Positions 26,435-34,931 of a stretch of 64,000 nucleotides of DNA are shown here, piece after piece; positions within the stretch are counted from its first letter, which is position 1, and every line of letters starts with the position of its first letter. The notes beneath the pieces were generated by a model. The model made no database searches. It was not told where the DNA came from and saw nothing but the letters and a program-made list of their open reading frames with translations. Made by a program: the position numbers and the translations under genes. Location of the stretch: assembly GCF_005844085.1 (NCBI RefSeq), contig NZ_VCDI01000004.1:1-64000 (forward strand), in the 5' to 3' direction. This DNA is from Lichenicoccus roseus. GTDB lineage: Bacteria; Pseudomonadota; Alphaproteobacteria; Acetobacterales; Acetobacteraceae.

Positions 26435-27208
26435 CTACAGCCCGGCGAACCAGGGGAAACCCTGATTTTCCCAATAGCCTCCGGGATAGATGTTGGTGAC
26501 CTCGATGGCGGTGATCCATTTCGGGTTCTTGTAGCCCAGCTTCGTGGACATTCGAAGGCGCAGCGGGAAGCCGAATGGGTCGGTGATGGTCGAGCCGGCA
26601 TAATCCATCGCAAGGATGGTCTGCGGATGCAGGGCGGTCGCCATGTCGATGCTGCTGGGATAATCGTCGGCGGTCTTGAACGCGACATACCGCGCCTTGC
26701 GGTCGGCGCCGATCAGTTCGAGGAAGCTGGACAACCGGACCCCCGACCAGTCGCCGATATAGTCCCAGCCCTCGATGCAGATATGCTTGATGATCATTTC
26801 CGTCCGCGGCAGGGCGGCGAGTTCCGCGAGCGTCCAGGACTTGCGCTCGGTGACGAGGCCGGACACTTCCAGCGTCCACCGGGACGCATCGACCGGCTTG
26901 ACCTTGTCGACGTCGTAATAGGCATTGAATTTCGGCGGCACCAGGACCTGGCTGGGGGAATAGGTCGGCGCCAGCCGTGTGGGATCGAACAACCAGGCCT
27001 GCACGCCGTCGTTCAGGCGCGAGATGGACAGCAAGGCGTCCTGCACCGAGTCCGGGCGCTTGACGTCGCAGCCGGTGAGGAGGGATAGCGCCCCGAGCGA
27101 GAGGCCGCCGCGCAGCAGCTTGCGTCGCTTGAGGTCGCGAAGCAGCGGCTTTTGGTCGCCGAGGATGGCCGGATCGGGAAGTGAAGCCGGCCGGAACGGC
27201 GACCTCAT
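26435..27208 (-). CDS. Molybdopterin-dependent oxidoreductase (YedY/MsrP-like), Tat lipoprotein
   Basis: 257 residues with a sulfite-oxidase-type molybdopterin fold. The Mo-ligand Cys is C144 in HICIEGWDY. The N-terminal signal has a twin-arginine motif (KRRKLLRGG) and ends in a lipobox, LLTGC, so the enzyme should be exported folded by Tat and then lipid-anchored. The C-terminal PFGFPLRL and NIYPGGYWE blocks are typical. Relatives reduce methionine sulfoxide or other S/N-oxides, but no membrane haem partner (MsrQ) lies alongside. It is transcribed divergently from the PRC-barrel gene with only about 25-40 bases between starts. The electron donor is unknown. Confidence 0.87.
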   Translation of the reverse strand: MRSPFRPASLPDPAILGDQKPLLRDLKRRKLLRGGLSLGALSLLTGCDVKRPDSVQDALLSISRLNDGVQAWLFDPTRLAPTYSPSQVLVPPKFNAYYDVDKVKPVDASRWTLEVSGLVTERKSWTLAELAALPRTEMIIKHICIEGWDYIGDWSGVRLSSFLELIGADRKARYVAFKTADDYPSSIDMATALHPQTILAMDYAGSTITDPFGFPLRLRMSTKLGYKNPKWITAIEVTNIYPGGYWENQGFPWFAGL

Positions 27209-27232
27209 GCGCAGAGCCGGACGCCCGGCGGA

Positions 27233-27610
27233 ATGCCACCCCCGAAAGGCATGAGCCTGCGACAGTCGGCGGCGATGCGGTTCCCGCAGCCGGTGCGGGT
27301 CGGCACGCTGATCGGTCGCGATGTGCGCCGACCGGTGGCGAGCCAGCAGCCACTCGGCACGGTGCGCGACGTGGTGCGCGGTGCGGATGGCGGGATCGAG
27401 ATGGTGATCCGCTACGGGAGCTGGCTGGGGATAGGCGGCCGGCTGATCGCCGTGCCGGTCGATGCGATGGTGCTGCTGGGAGACGTGGTCGAACCGGTCG
27501 CCTATTCGGTGAAGCAGCTCGACGCGCTGCCGGATTTCGAAGCGGCATCCGCTCAGCCGCTGCCACGCGAGGCGGTGATCGAAGTCGGGCTGGCGAAGCC
27601 TTCGCACTGA
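27233..27610 (+). CDS. PRC-barrel domain protein
   Basis: 125 residues. The core (about 20-90) reads GTLIGRDVRRPV, LGTVRDVVRG, MVIRYGSWLGIGGRLIAVPVDAM, typical of small PRC-barrel proteins, a beta-barrel found in photosynthetic reaction centre H and RimM. There is no signal peptide. The function is unknown; a role as a small protein- or RNA-binding scaffold is possible. The start is ambiguous: ATG 27233, 27251 or 27275. It ends 8 bases before the stop of the convergent GT2 gene. The Mo-enzyme gene is divergent, which may mean joint regulation. Confidence 0.72.
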   Translation: MPPPKGMSLRQSAAMRFPQPVRVGTLIGRDVRRPVASQQPLGTVRDVVRGADGGIEMVIRYGSWLGIGGRLIAVPVDAMVLLGDVVEPVAYSVKQLDALPDFEAASAQPLPREAVIEVGLAKPSH

Positions 27611-27618
27611 GTGCCCGC

Positions 27619-28362
27619 TCATCGCACGGCGGCCCGCCCGGGGCGGCGGTCGGCCAGCACCGCGCGGCCGGCACGCGACAGCACGGCGGCCAGGCGCAGG
27701 CTGGTGCGCAGGGTGCCGCGCCAGTTTCCGGCCACCTTGGAGGCGCCGGCAAGCCGGCAACGATAGGGAAGCTCGATCTCGCGGATGCGCAGTCCGGCAT
27801 GGGCAGCCCGGAGCTGCATTTCCAGGTTCCAGCCATAGGTCATCTCGGTCATGCCAAGGCGATCCAGGACCTCGATGCGGATGGCGCGGAAGGCCGACAT
27901 GTCGCGATACCGCGTGCCGGTCAGCAGGCGGCAGACCAGGCCGATCGACCAGCCGGCAAATACCTGGTGGCGGCCCATGCTGCCGGCCTCGCGTCCCGGC
28001 GCGGACCTCCAGGCAAGCACGAAGTCGGCCTCGTCGCGCAGGACCGGCCCGACGATGGCAGCCGCGCGCTCGACTTCGTCGCTGCCGTCGCCATCGAGAA
28101 ACAGCACGATGCTCGCCCCGAGACGCCTGGCCTCGTCGACGCCGCTGGCACAGGCACGGCCGTAGCCGCGGCGGTTCTCGAGAATCACGATGCCGCCCGC
28201 ATCGCGGGCCTCCGCCACGGTGCCGTCGCGGCTGCCGCCATCGACGACGATGGCATAGGCCGCCACCGCGCGGGGCAACCGCCGCAACGTGGGACCGATG
28301 GCGCCCTGTTCCTCGAAAACCGGGATGATCGCGGCGACCTGAGCGGGATCCGGTACCGCCAT
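27619..28362 (-). CDS. Glycosyltransferase family 2 (polyprenyl-phosphate sugar transferase type)
   Basis: 247 residues, GT-A fold: AIIPVFEEQ opens the nucleotide-sugar domain, VDGGSRDGT and FLDGDGSDE supply the acidic metal/nucleotide contacts, and TEMTYGWNLEMQLRA is the acceptor region. There are no membrane helices. It resembles DPM1-like enzymes that load a sugar on a polyprenyl phosphate. It is the last gene of the four-gene cassette: its ATG (28362) lies 5 bases after the radical SAM stop, so they are translationally linked. A sugar-lipid made here could feed the GT-C membrane enzyme of the same cassette. Confidence 0.87.
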   Translation of the reverse strand: MAVPDPAQVAAIIPVFEEQGAIGPTLRRLPRAVAAYAIVVDGGSRDGTVAEARDAGGIVILENRRGYGRACASGVDEARRLGASIVLFLDGDGSDEVERAAAIVGPVLRDEADFVLAWRSAPGREAGSMGRHQVFAGWSIGLVCRLLTGTRYRDMSAFRAIRIEVLDRLGMTEMTYGWNLEMQLRAAHAGLRIREIELPYRCRLAGASKVAGNWRGTLRTSLRLAAVLSRAGRAVLADRRPGRAAVR

Positions 28363-28367
28363 GCCGC

Positions 28368-29438
28368 TCAGAGGCTCCAGCGCAGGCCACAGCCCTGGCA
28401 GGGCTTGGGCGGCTCGTCGCTGAGCAGCTGCGCGCGGAAGTCCCGATAGGCCGGCCCGTCCCAGATGTCGCGGATGTCCTGCTGGGTCGCGTCGCCGAGC
28501 GTGTAGGTGGAGTAGTCGCGGGCCGAGAACGGGGCGATGCAGCAAGGCAGCGCGCGACCGTGCGCGGTGAAATACATCAGCGACCAGGGCCTGCGGCACA
28601 ACGACCAGGGCTGTTCGTCGTCGGCCTGTCTGAGGCTGAGGCCGGGCTCGGTGGCACCGGAGGCATCGAGCGTGACGCCGAGCGCGAGGCCGAGCGCCGT
28701 CGCCTCGGCGAGCGTGGCCTGCTCCTCGGCCTGGGTCTGCTCGAACAGCGAGCTTTCGGCCCGGGCCATGCCGAAGCCGTCTTCGTCGAACACCAGGCGC
28801 TGGAGATGCACCTCCCGCACGCCCATCTCGGCAGCCAGGCGGACGAAATCCGGAAGCTGCTGGACGGTCTCCTTCATGCCGGTGAGCCAGAGCGAGACAC
28901 GCGGCGTGGTGGCGCCGGTATCACGTTGATACTGCGTCAGCCTGCCGACGTCGCGCACGATGCGATCGAAGAAATCCTTGCCGCGCACCAGGGCGTAGGT
29001 CTTGCGGTCGGCGGCATCGAGCGAGACCCGCAGTTCATCGAGGCCGGTGGCGACGAGTTCCTCGAACTTCCTTGGGTTGAGCAGGGTGCCGTTGGTGTTG
29101 AACAGCACATAGACACCGCGATCCTTCAGATACCGCACCATGCGCGGCAACTCGCGCACCAGCATCGGCTCGCCAACCCCATGCAGCACGCAGCGCTGCA
29201 GGCTGGGGATCTGATCGACGATGCGCGTGAACAACTCCCAGCTCATGTCCGCCGGCGGCTCAAGCGCCTCGAAGGTGCGTGGACAGGTCTCGCAGAGCAG
29301 GTTGCAGCGGTTGGTGACTTCCAGATACAGGCAGACGGGCGGCTTCTCGGCCGCTACCGAACGGGACCGATCGATCTGCTCGAAATAGCGGCGCGGATCG
29401 GGGCCCGGGGAAACCTCTGCGGAAATGTCGATGCTCAT
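28368..29438 (-). CDS. Radical SAM/SPASM enzyme of a glycosyltransferase cassette
   Basis: 356 residues. The SAM-binding [4Fe-4S] motif is CNLLCETC (CxxxCxxC). GVGEPML and NTNGTLL follow in the barrel. A C-terminal SPASM region carries further Cys (SLCRRPW, LPCCIAPF, KPCQGCGLRW) for auxiliary clusters. SPASM enzymes modify peptides, sugars (deoxygenation, epimerisation) or activate other enzymes; the substrate here is unknown. The cassette context (DUF2064, GT-C, GT2) points toward a sugar or glycolipid rather than a peptide, and no small precursor peptide gene was seen. ATG 29438 overlaps the GT-C stop (ATGA). Confidence 0.85.
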   Translation of the reverse strand: MSIDISAEVSPGPDPRRYFEQIDRSRSVAAEKPPVCLYLEVTNRCNLLCETCPRTFEALEPPADMSWELFTRIVDQIPSLQRCVLHGVGEPMLVRELPRMVRYLKDRGVYVLFNTNGTLLNPRKFEELVATGLDELRVSLDAADRKTYALVRGKDFFDRIVRDVGRLTQYQRDTGATTPRVSLWLTGMKETVQQLPDFVRLAAEMGVREVHLQRLVFDEDGFGMARAESSLFEQTQAEEQATLAEATALGLALGVTLDASGATEPGLSLRQADDEQPWSLCRRPWSLMYFTAHGRALPCCIAPFSARDYSTYTLGDATQQDIRDIWDGPAYRDFRAQLLSDEPPKPCQGCGLRWSL

Positions 29439-30811
29439 GCGGGAATATTTCCTGCTCTGGGGGGCATGTTTCCGAACGGCAGGATGCCGGCGCGGATATC
29501 GAAGACCGCAAGCAGGATCGCCGGCGCATAGACGATCGACGGCCACAGGAAGAATTCGTGCCAGGGATCGAGGTAGAGCACGAGTGGCGCCACGGAGAGC
29601 CAGAGTACTGAGAGAGCCGGGGCAAGCACCGCGAACAACCCGAGCCACGGAAAATACCACGGATAGTGCGGACTGAGAACGATGAAGGCGGCGGCGGCGA
29701 GGCTGCCGGCCCGCGCACCGACCGAGATTGCATCGCCGGCGCGGGTGGCGGCACCAGGGCGCAGTCCGGTCGCAAGAGCCAGGATGCCGAGCCCTGCCGC
29801 GGCGATCAGCAGGTAGAGCGGGACGGTGACGGCCGGGAGTGCCCACAGTCGCGCCAGGCCTGCGAGCAGCCAGAGGCCGCTGCCGTCACGTACCCCCTCC
29901 TCGCCGCCATAGGCGCCGAGAAAGCCGACGACGTGCCTCCAGCCGACATCGAGGAACGGGACGTAGAGCAGGAGCATCGTCGCGGACAGTGCGATCGCAA
30001 AGCGCCAGCGCCCGCGCCAGAAGGCCGGGACGATGGCCGCCGGAATGAACTTGACCAGCACCGCGATGCCGAGCGCCGCGCCGCTCCAGCCGTCCAAGCC
30101 ACGAAGACGCAGCATGACGGCAATCCCGATGCAGCCGATGGCAGCCGCATCGACATGACCGTTGCCCGCGAAGGTCCAGGCGGCCAGCGGGTTCCAGACG
30201 TAGAGCAGCACCCGTGCAGTCGGTAGTCCGGCGTGGCGCAGGGCGGCGACAAGGCAGGCGACGGCGAGGATTTCCATCAGCACCGACGCGCATTTCAACG
30301 CCAGCGGCGTCTCGCTGATGCGTGTCGCGCCACGGAACAGCAGTTGCGCGGCCGGGGGATAGATGGTCGGCGCGTAGTCGCGGCGGTTGATGTGCGGATA
30401 GATCGTCCGGTCGCGCAGCCCGGCGAGTGCGGGGTCGGCGGGAATGAAGCGATACGGATTGATGCCGGCACGCTGGACGCGGCCGTCCCAGATGTAGCGA
30501 TAGAGGTCGCTGGACAGGAACGGTGGCGCCAGTAGCGGGCCGGCGCGCATCAGGGCGGCGATGGCGAGAATGATGAGCAATGTCCGGCCTTCCGCACCGG
30601 CGACAGGAACACGTCGCAGCACGAGCCCGCAGGCGAGCAGGAAGACCACCGCGGCGGCTGCAAGAAGGGCCACGAAGCCGTTCACCAGCGCGACTGAACC
30701 GACGCTGTCGGCACCGGGACGGTGCAATCCCAGGCAGGCCAGGATCAGGACGACGATGAGGAGCCCGAGCACGGACAGAAGAACCTCATCCCGGCGCGAA
30801 AATGTGGTCAT
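29435..30811 (-). CDS. GT-C membrane glycosyltransferase (mannosyltransferase-like)
   Basis: 458 residues with about 11-12 hydrophobic helices. The first large extracytoplasmic loop has SSDLYRYIWDGRVQRAGINP, the acidic signature of GT-C enzymes that use polyprenyl-phosphate sugars, and YPHINRRDYAPTIYPPAAQLLF follows. Active site is on the periplasmic face. It lies between the DUF2064 gene (ATGA overlap) and the radical SAM gene (ATGA overlap), so the four products are probably made together. The acceptor is unknown, possibly a lipid or cell-surface glycan. Confidence 0.85.
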   Translation of the reverse strand: MTTFSRRDEVLLSVLGLLIVVLILACLGLHRPGADSVGSVALVNGFVALLAAAAVVFLLACGLVLRRVPVAGAEGRTLLIILAIAALMRAGPLLAPPFLSSDLYRYIWDGRVQRAGINPYRFIPADPALAGLRDRTIYPHINRRDYAPTIYPPAAQLLFRGATRISETPLALKCASVLMEILAVACLVAALRHAGLPTARVLLYVWNPLAAWTFAGNGHVDAAAIGCIGIAVMLRLRGLDGWSGAALGIAVLVKFIPAAIVPAFWRGRWRFAIALSATMLLLYVPFLDVGWRHVVGFLGAYGGEEGVRDGSGLWLLAGLARLWALPAVTVPLYLLIAAAGLGILALATGLRPGAATRAGDAISVGARAGSLAAAAFIVLSPHYPWYFPWLGLFAVLAPALSVLWLSVAPLVLYLDPWHEFFLWPSIVYAPAILLAVFDIRAGILPFGNMPPRAGNIPA

Positions 30812-31602
30812 TGCCGCCCGCCGAGGCCGAGGCGATGCAGGCAGGCGCGGGTCGCGGGGGACGCGAAGCCCGCATGGTCCGGATCGGCAAGATCGGCGCC
30901 GAGGCGGAGAAGCGCTTCGTTGTCATCGACATCGTACCATGGGGGAAGCTCGACGAGGTCGAGACCGACGGATGCGGCGCGGGCGCGGGTGGCGTCGGCG
31001 ACCTCCGGCGTGCTCCAGGCGATGTCGCGGAACAGGGCGGCATGCGGGCGCTTGAGGCCGAGGATGTAGTAGCCGCCATCCTCCGCCGGCCCGAGCACGG
31101 CGCGATCGCCGGGCTGCGCCAGCAGTGCAGCGGTCCGGACCAGGAACTCGGTCGGCAGCGTCGGTCCATCCGAGTTCAGCACGCATGCGGCGCCGTGCCC
31201 GGCGGCGAGAAGGTCGCGTATCGCGCCGAACAGCGAGCGGCCGAAGCCCGACACACCGGCGGGCATCGTGCCGCAGCCATCGGCAAGCAGGAAGCCGGTG
31301 CCCGAGGCGACGTAGGCGGACAGTTCCGTTTCCTCGCCCGCCGGGGCGTAGGCGACATAGCCCTGGATCGGCGCGGTTCGGGCCGCCAACGCGATATTGT
31401 CCGTCGTGTCGCGGATGAAGCAGCCGCTCAACTCCGCTGCGGCCTCCGCGCCGATTACCGCGCCGAGACGGGTTTTCGAACGGCCGGCGCGCGGAACCTT
31501 GCCCATGACGGCAATGGCGCAATCGGGTCGATTGGTATTCGTCGATGTGCTGCGCAGGGTCTTGGCCCGCCTTGTTGCTGCACCGTCTTTCGGCAGACGC
31601 AC
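30808..31602 (-). CDS. DUF2064 / TIGR04282-type glycosyltransferase
   Basis: 264 residues as drawn. The nucleotidyl/glycosyltransferase core starts AIAVMGKVPRAGRSKTRL and continues with LNSDGPTLP and LGPAEDGGYYILGL, hallmark motifs of the DUF2064 family, annotated in databases as arsenosugar-biosynthesis-type glycosyltransferases. No arsenic genes are nearby, so that label should not be taken literally. The start is unclear: GTG 31602 has no ribosome site, and the only ATG (31506) would cut into the first strand. It is the first gene of the glycosyl cassette, 27 bases after the yaiI-like stop. Confidence 0.8.
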   Translation of the reverse strand: MRLPKDGAATRRAKTLRSTSTNTNRPDCAIAVMGKVPRAGRSKTRLGAVIGAEAAAELSGCFIRDTTDNIALAARTAPIQGYVAYAPAGEETELSAYVASGTGFLLADGCGTMPAGVSGFGRSLFGAIRDLLAAGHGAACVLNSDGPTLPTEFLVRTAALLAQPGDRAVLGPAEDGGYYILGLKRPHAALFRDIAWSTPEVADATRARAASVGLDLVELPPWYDVDDNEALLRLGADLADPDHAGFASPATRACLHRLGLGGRQ

Positions 31603-31629
31603 GCCGGAAGTTACAGAGGTTCAGTCGTC

Positions 31630-32133
31630 CTAGTGCCTCGGTGCGGCGAGACTGACACTTGGGCGAGGCCCGCGACGGGCCCGGTTGACCGCGACATCGA
31701 GCGCCGAGAGGAACGCCGAGCGATCCTTCGCGGAGAATGGCCGTGGTCCGTCGGTAACCTGCCCAGCCGATCGCAGGTCGTCCATCAGGTTGCGTGTCGC
31801 GAGCGCCATGCCGATGGCGGTCTCGTCGAACAGCCGGCCGGTCGGCGCCAGCACCGCGGCATTCGCCTTCACGCAGCGCGCCGCCAGCGGCACGTCGGAC
31901 GTCACCACCACATCCCGCGCCCCGGCCCGCTCCGCGATCCAGTCGTCGGCGACATCAGGTCCGCTTTGAACCACCACACGCTCGAACAGCGGCGAGGCGG
32001 GCACGTTCATCATGCTGTTCGACACCACGAACACCTGGATCCCGTAGCGGGTGGCGACGCGATACACCTCGTCCTTCACCGGACAGGCATCGGCATCCAC
32101 GAAGATGCGCGTGGCTGTGACGTCCGGTGGCAA
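31630..32133 (-). CDS. YaiI/YqxD family protein (DUF188, UPF0178)
   Basis: 167 residues. RIFVDADACPVKDEV near the N-terminus, VSNSMM, and VTSDVPLAARCV are typical of the DUF188 family, a PIN-like fold with clustered acidic residues that could bind metal and act on nucleic acid. No activity is established for the family. It lies 6 bases after the gluconate kinase stop and is probably the last gene of the pentose-phosphate transcript, or a bridge into the glycosyl cassette. Confidence 0.88.
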   Translation of the reverse strand: MPPDVTATRIFVDADACPVKDEVYRVATRYGIQVFVVSNSMMNVPASPLFERVVVQSGPDVADDWIAERAGARDVVVTSDVPLAARCVKANAAVLAPTGRLFDETAIGMALATRNLMDDLRSAGQVTDGPRPFSAKDRSAFLSALDVAVNRARRGPRPSVSLAAPRH

Positions 32134-32139
32134 ATCCGG

Positions 32140-32673
32140 CTACTTGCCCTGGCTGTCGAGCCGCCGCAGCACGGCGAGCACGTCGGCGGCGGTCTCGTCG
32201 ACGGTGCGCTCGACCGGCACGACCAGGGCGGGTTCGTCGGTAGTGGGCTCCTCCAGCGTGGCCAGTTGGCTCGGCAACAACGACGGCGGCATGTAGTGCC
32301 CGCGCCGCCTCTGCAGACGCTCGCGCAGTACCTCCGCCGACACCTTCAGATAGAGGAACTGCAGCCCCGGAACGCCCTCGCCCAAGCGGTCGCGATAGAC
32401 CTTGCGGAGCGCCGAGCAGGTCAGCAACCCGCCGCTGCCGGCCTCGAGCCGCTCCCGGATCCAGTCGGCGCAGCGATCGAGCCACGGCCAGCGATCCTCG
32501 TCGGTCAGTGGGGTGCCCGCCGCCATCTTGGCGACGTTATCCTTGGGGTGCAGTTCGTCACCCTCCTGGAACGGCCAGCCGGTTTCGTCGCGCAGCCTGA
32601 GCGCGATGCTGCTCTTGCCGGACCCGGACACGCCCATCACGACAAGGACCCGGGGCTTGAAATGCTCGCTCAT
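32140..32673 (-). CDS. gntK: Gluconate kinase
   Basis: 177 residues. Walker A GVSGSGKS, then the substrate region EGDELHPKDNVAKMAAGTPL and the lid segment RRRGHYMP mark a GntK-type gluconokinase, which phosphorylates gluconate to 6-phosphogluconate using ATP. It feeds external or internal gluconate into the pathway encoded just upstream (zwf, gnd, pgl). That fits bacteria that oxidise glucose to gluconate in the periplasm, as acetic acid bacteria do. ATG 32673 overlaps the rpiA stop (ATGA). Confidence 0.93.
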   Translation of the reverse strand: MSEHFKPRVLVVMGVSGSGKSSIALRLRDETGWPFQEGDELHPKDNVAKMAAGTPLTDEDRWPWLDRCADWIRERLEAGSGGLLTCSALRKVYRDRLGEGVPGLQFLYLKVSAEVLRERLQRRRGHYMPPSLLPSQLATLEEPTTDEPALVVPVERTVDETAADVLAVLRRLDSQGK

Positions 32674-33362
32674 GCGCGCTCGTAGCGGGCAACGCCATCC
32701 GCGCCTGCTACCAGCACAAGGGAAGCGCGCTGGATGAACAGGCCGCTCTCGATCACGCCGACGATTTCGCCGATGCGCCGTTCGAGGCCAGCCGGATCGT
32801 CGATGACGCCGAAATTGCAATCGAGGATCATGTTGCCGCCATCCGTCACGAACAAGGTGCCGACCCGGTCATGGCGTGCTGAGACACGCGCGCCCAGGAC
32901 CCCAAGCTGGCGCGCAGTCGACTCCCAGCCGAACGGCGTGACCTCGACCGGCACCGCGGTATGCTCGCCAAGGTGCCGTACCATCTTGCGCTCGTCGGCG
33001 ATGATGACGAGCTTGCGGCTCGCTGCCGCTACGATCTTCTCCCGCAACAAGGCGCCGCCGAGACCCTTGATCAGGTTGAGCGACCCGCGCTCGATCTCGT
33101 CGGCGCCGTCGATGGTGAGGTCGATCGCGTCATGATGACCGAAATCCGACAACTCGATGCCGAGATCACGGGCCTGCTTGGCGCTACGTTCGGAGGTCGC
33201 GATGGCGGTGAAGCGCAGTCCTTCCTGGTGGCGCCTGGCAAGGGCTGCGATGACGAAGGCGGCGGTGCTGCCGGTGCCGAGGCCGACCACCATGCCACCC
33301 TCGACCAGCAGTGCTGCCTGCTCGCCGGCCTCGCGCTTCAGGTTGGCGGCCGGATCATCCAC
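32670..33362 (-). CDS. rpiA: Ribose-5-phosphate isomerase A
   Basis: 230 residues. The phosphate-binding GLGTGSTAAF, the IDGADEI motif with catalytic Asp residues, the GGGALLREK-type segment (here KGLGGALLREK) and the C-terminal GLFIQRASLVLVAG are diagnostic. It interconverts ribose 5-phosphate and ribulose 5-phosphate. It overlaps pgl by 8 bases upstream and gntK by 4 bases downstream. As transketolase in this operon is broken, rpiA here still links 6-phosphogluconate oxidation to nucleotide ribose. Confidence 0.95.
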   Translation of the reverse strand: MDDPAANLKREAGEQAALLVEGGMVVGLGTGSTAAFVIAALARRHQEGLRFTAIATSERSAKQARDLGIELSDFGHHDAIDLTIDGADEIERGSLNLIKGLGGALLREKIVAAASRKLVIIADERKMVRHLGEHTAVPVEVTPFGWESTARQLGVLGARVSARHDRVGTLFVTDGGNMILDCNFGVIDDPAGLERRIGEIVGVIESGLFIQRASLVLVAGADGVARYERA

Positions 33363-34098
33363 GAGCCGGATGTCCTGCCGCCGCTTCGTCCAGCACCCAG
33401 ATCAGCTCGCCCTTGGTGGTGATGTGAGACGACGGCTGCGCCGGATCGCGCGCCCGTACCTTGGCAAGCACGTCCGCCTTGCCGGCGCCGGTGACCAGGA
33501 ACAGCACATGGGCGCTGCTGTCGATCGCCGGATAGGTAAGGGTCAGGCGACGATGCGGCGCATCATGCGGCGTGCAGGTCGAAACCCAGGCGGTGCGTTC
33601 CTCCAGCACCGCGGTGCCGGGAAACAGCGACGCGGTGTGGCCGTTCTCACCGAGGCCGAGCAGCACGACGTCGAACAGCGGCCGCCCGGGTTGCAATGTG
33701 TCGCTGCCATAGACCGCCTGAAGATCGCGCTGGTATGTGCGCGCCGCTTCCGCCGGGTCGCCCGCGGTCGGCATCCGGTGCACCCGCTCGGACGGGATCG
33801 CCACCTTCGACAGCAGGGCGTGGTTCACCATGTTGTAGTTGCTGTCGTCGTTGTCGGGGGGCACCACCCGCTCGTCACCGAAGAACAGTTCCACTTTCGA
33901 CCAGGGAAACTCGGTGGCGAACGGCGCCGCCGCCAGGACCTCGTAGAGCTTCTTCGGCGTGGAGCCGCCCGACAGCGCGATCACGTACGGGCCGCCGGTC
34001 TTTGCCTTCGCCTGCTCCAGCAGGAACTCCGCGACGCGACGCGCCACCGACTGCGCATCCGGCAGTACCCACTCCTGGCCTTCGGCCACGTCGGTCAT
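33355..34098 (-). CDS. pgl: 6-phosphogluconolactonase
   Basis: 247 residues, DevB/SOL type. IALSGGSTPKKLYEVL, FFGDERVVPPDNDDSNY and LLGLGENGHTASLFPG are the family blocks, the last with the catalytic His. It hydrolyses 6-phosphogluconolactone made by Zwf to 6-phosphogluconate. It shares one base with the preceding HAD gene's stop and overlaps rpiA, consistent with one transcript. Confidence 0.95.
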   Translation of the reverse strand: MTDVAEGQEWVLPDAQSVARRVAEFLLEQAKAKTGGPYVIALSGGSTPKKLYEVLAAAPFATEFPWSKVELFFGDERVVPPDNDDSNYNMVNHALLSKVAIPSERVHRMPTAGDPAEAARTYQRDLQAVYGSDTLQPGRPLFDVVLLGLGENGHTASLFPGTAVLEERTAWVSTCTPHDAPHRRLTLTYPAIDSSAHVLFLVTGAGKADVLAKVRARDPAQPSSHITTKGELIWVLDEAAAGHPARG

Positions 34099-34931
34099 CA
34101 GGCGGCTCCCTCTTCACCCAGCACGAAACGCTCGATGCCACGCGCGAAGCCTTCCTCCTCGGAGGAACTGCTGACATGCGTCGCCGCCTGCTTCACCTCG
34201 TCGCTGGCCTGGCCCATGGCGATCGACAGTCCGCTCTTGCGGAACATCAGCACGTCGTTCGGCTGATCTCCGAAGGTCGCGATCTCCGCCGCCGGAATAC
34301 CGAGCATCGCAACCAGGCTTTCGACCACACCGCCCTTGTTGGCCCGCGGATGGGTCACGTCCAGATAGTATGGCTGCGATCGTGCCGCCGAAGCGCTGTC
34401 GCCAAGCGCTTCCTGGACGTCCTTCTCACACTTCTTCATCAATTCCAGGTCGTCGCTCACACCGACGATCTTTACGGCGCTGTCCAGGGCCTTGCCGAAG
34501 TCGCTGGCGACCTTGGGCGCGAACTTCACCGTCCACTGCTCGCGCGCGACATGCGGCCCCTCGGCATCCGGAACGATCCAGTCCTCGCCGGCATAGACCC
34601 ACACATCGACCTTGTGCTCACGCAGGATTGCGATGGTGCGCTCGGTCACCTCACGTGACAAGGTCTTCGCCTCGATGATGGTCATGTCCGGCTTCACGAA
34701 CAGTCCACCGTTGAAGCCCGCTACCGGCTCGGTGATGGCGAGTGGCTTGATCACCATCTCCATGCCCTTCGGCGGACGGCCGCTGGTGATTGCGAACCGG
34801 ATACCGCGCTCCTTGAGGGTGTGCACGGCGCGAATCGCACGCTCGGTCAGCAGCTTTTCCTTGGTGACGAGCGTGCCGTCGACATCGGCCAGCACCAGTC
34901 CGATCTTGGGCGGCTGGGTCACTGCGCTCAT
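34098..34931 (-). CDS. Cof-type HAD-IIB phosphatase, copy 2
   Basis: 277 residues. Motif I is LADVDGTLVT (nucleophile and acid Asp), motif II ITSGRP, the Lys of motif III in HPRANKGG, and motif IV FGDQPND. The type IIB cap lies between. It is a clear paralogue of the preceding gene: both share the GLVxxDxDGTLVT start, the AGxNGG block and SQxYYLDVTHPxANKG. HAD-IIB enzymes dephosphorylate sugar phosphates or related metabolites. The pentose-phosphate setting suggests clearing of toxic or overflow phosphates. Its start overlaps the upstream copy (ATGA). Confidence 0.9.
   Translation of the reverse strand: MSAVTQPPKIGLVLADVDGTLVTKEKLLTERAIRAVHTLKERGIRFAITSGRPPKGMEMVIKPLAITEPVAGFNGGLFVKPDMTIIEAKTLSREVTERTIAILREHKVDVWVYAGEDWIVPDAEGPHVAREQWTVKFAPKVASDFGKALDSAVKIVGVSDDLELMKKCEKDVQEALGDSASAARSQPYYLDVTHPRANKGGVVESLVAMLGIPAAEIATFGDQPNDVLMFRKSGLSIAMGQASDEVKQAATHVSSSSEEEGFARGIERFVLGEEGAA

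Noticed and set aside
30808-31602. Arsenosugar biosynthesis function for the DUF2064 protein
   Set aside because: The label comes from the family name. No ArsM-type methyltransferase, arsenical transporter or ArsR regulator is visible, and the radical SAM protein does not read as ArsS.
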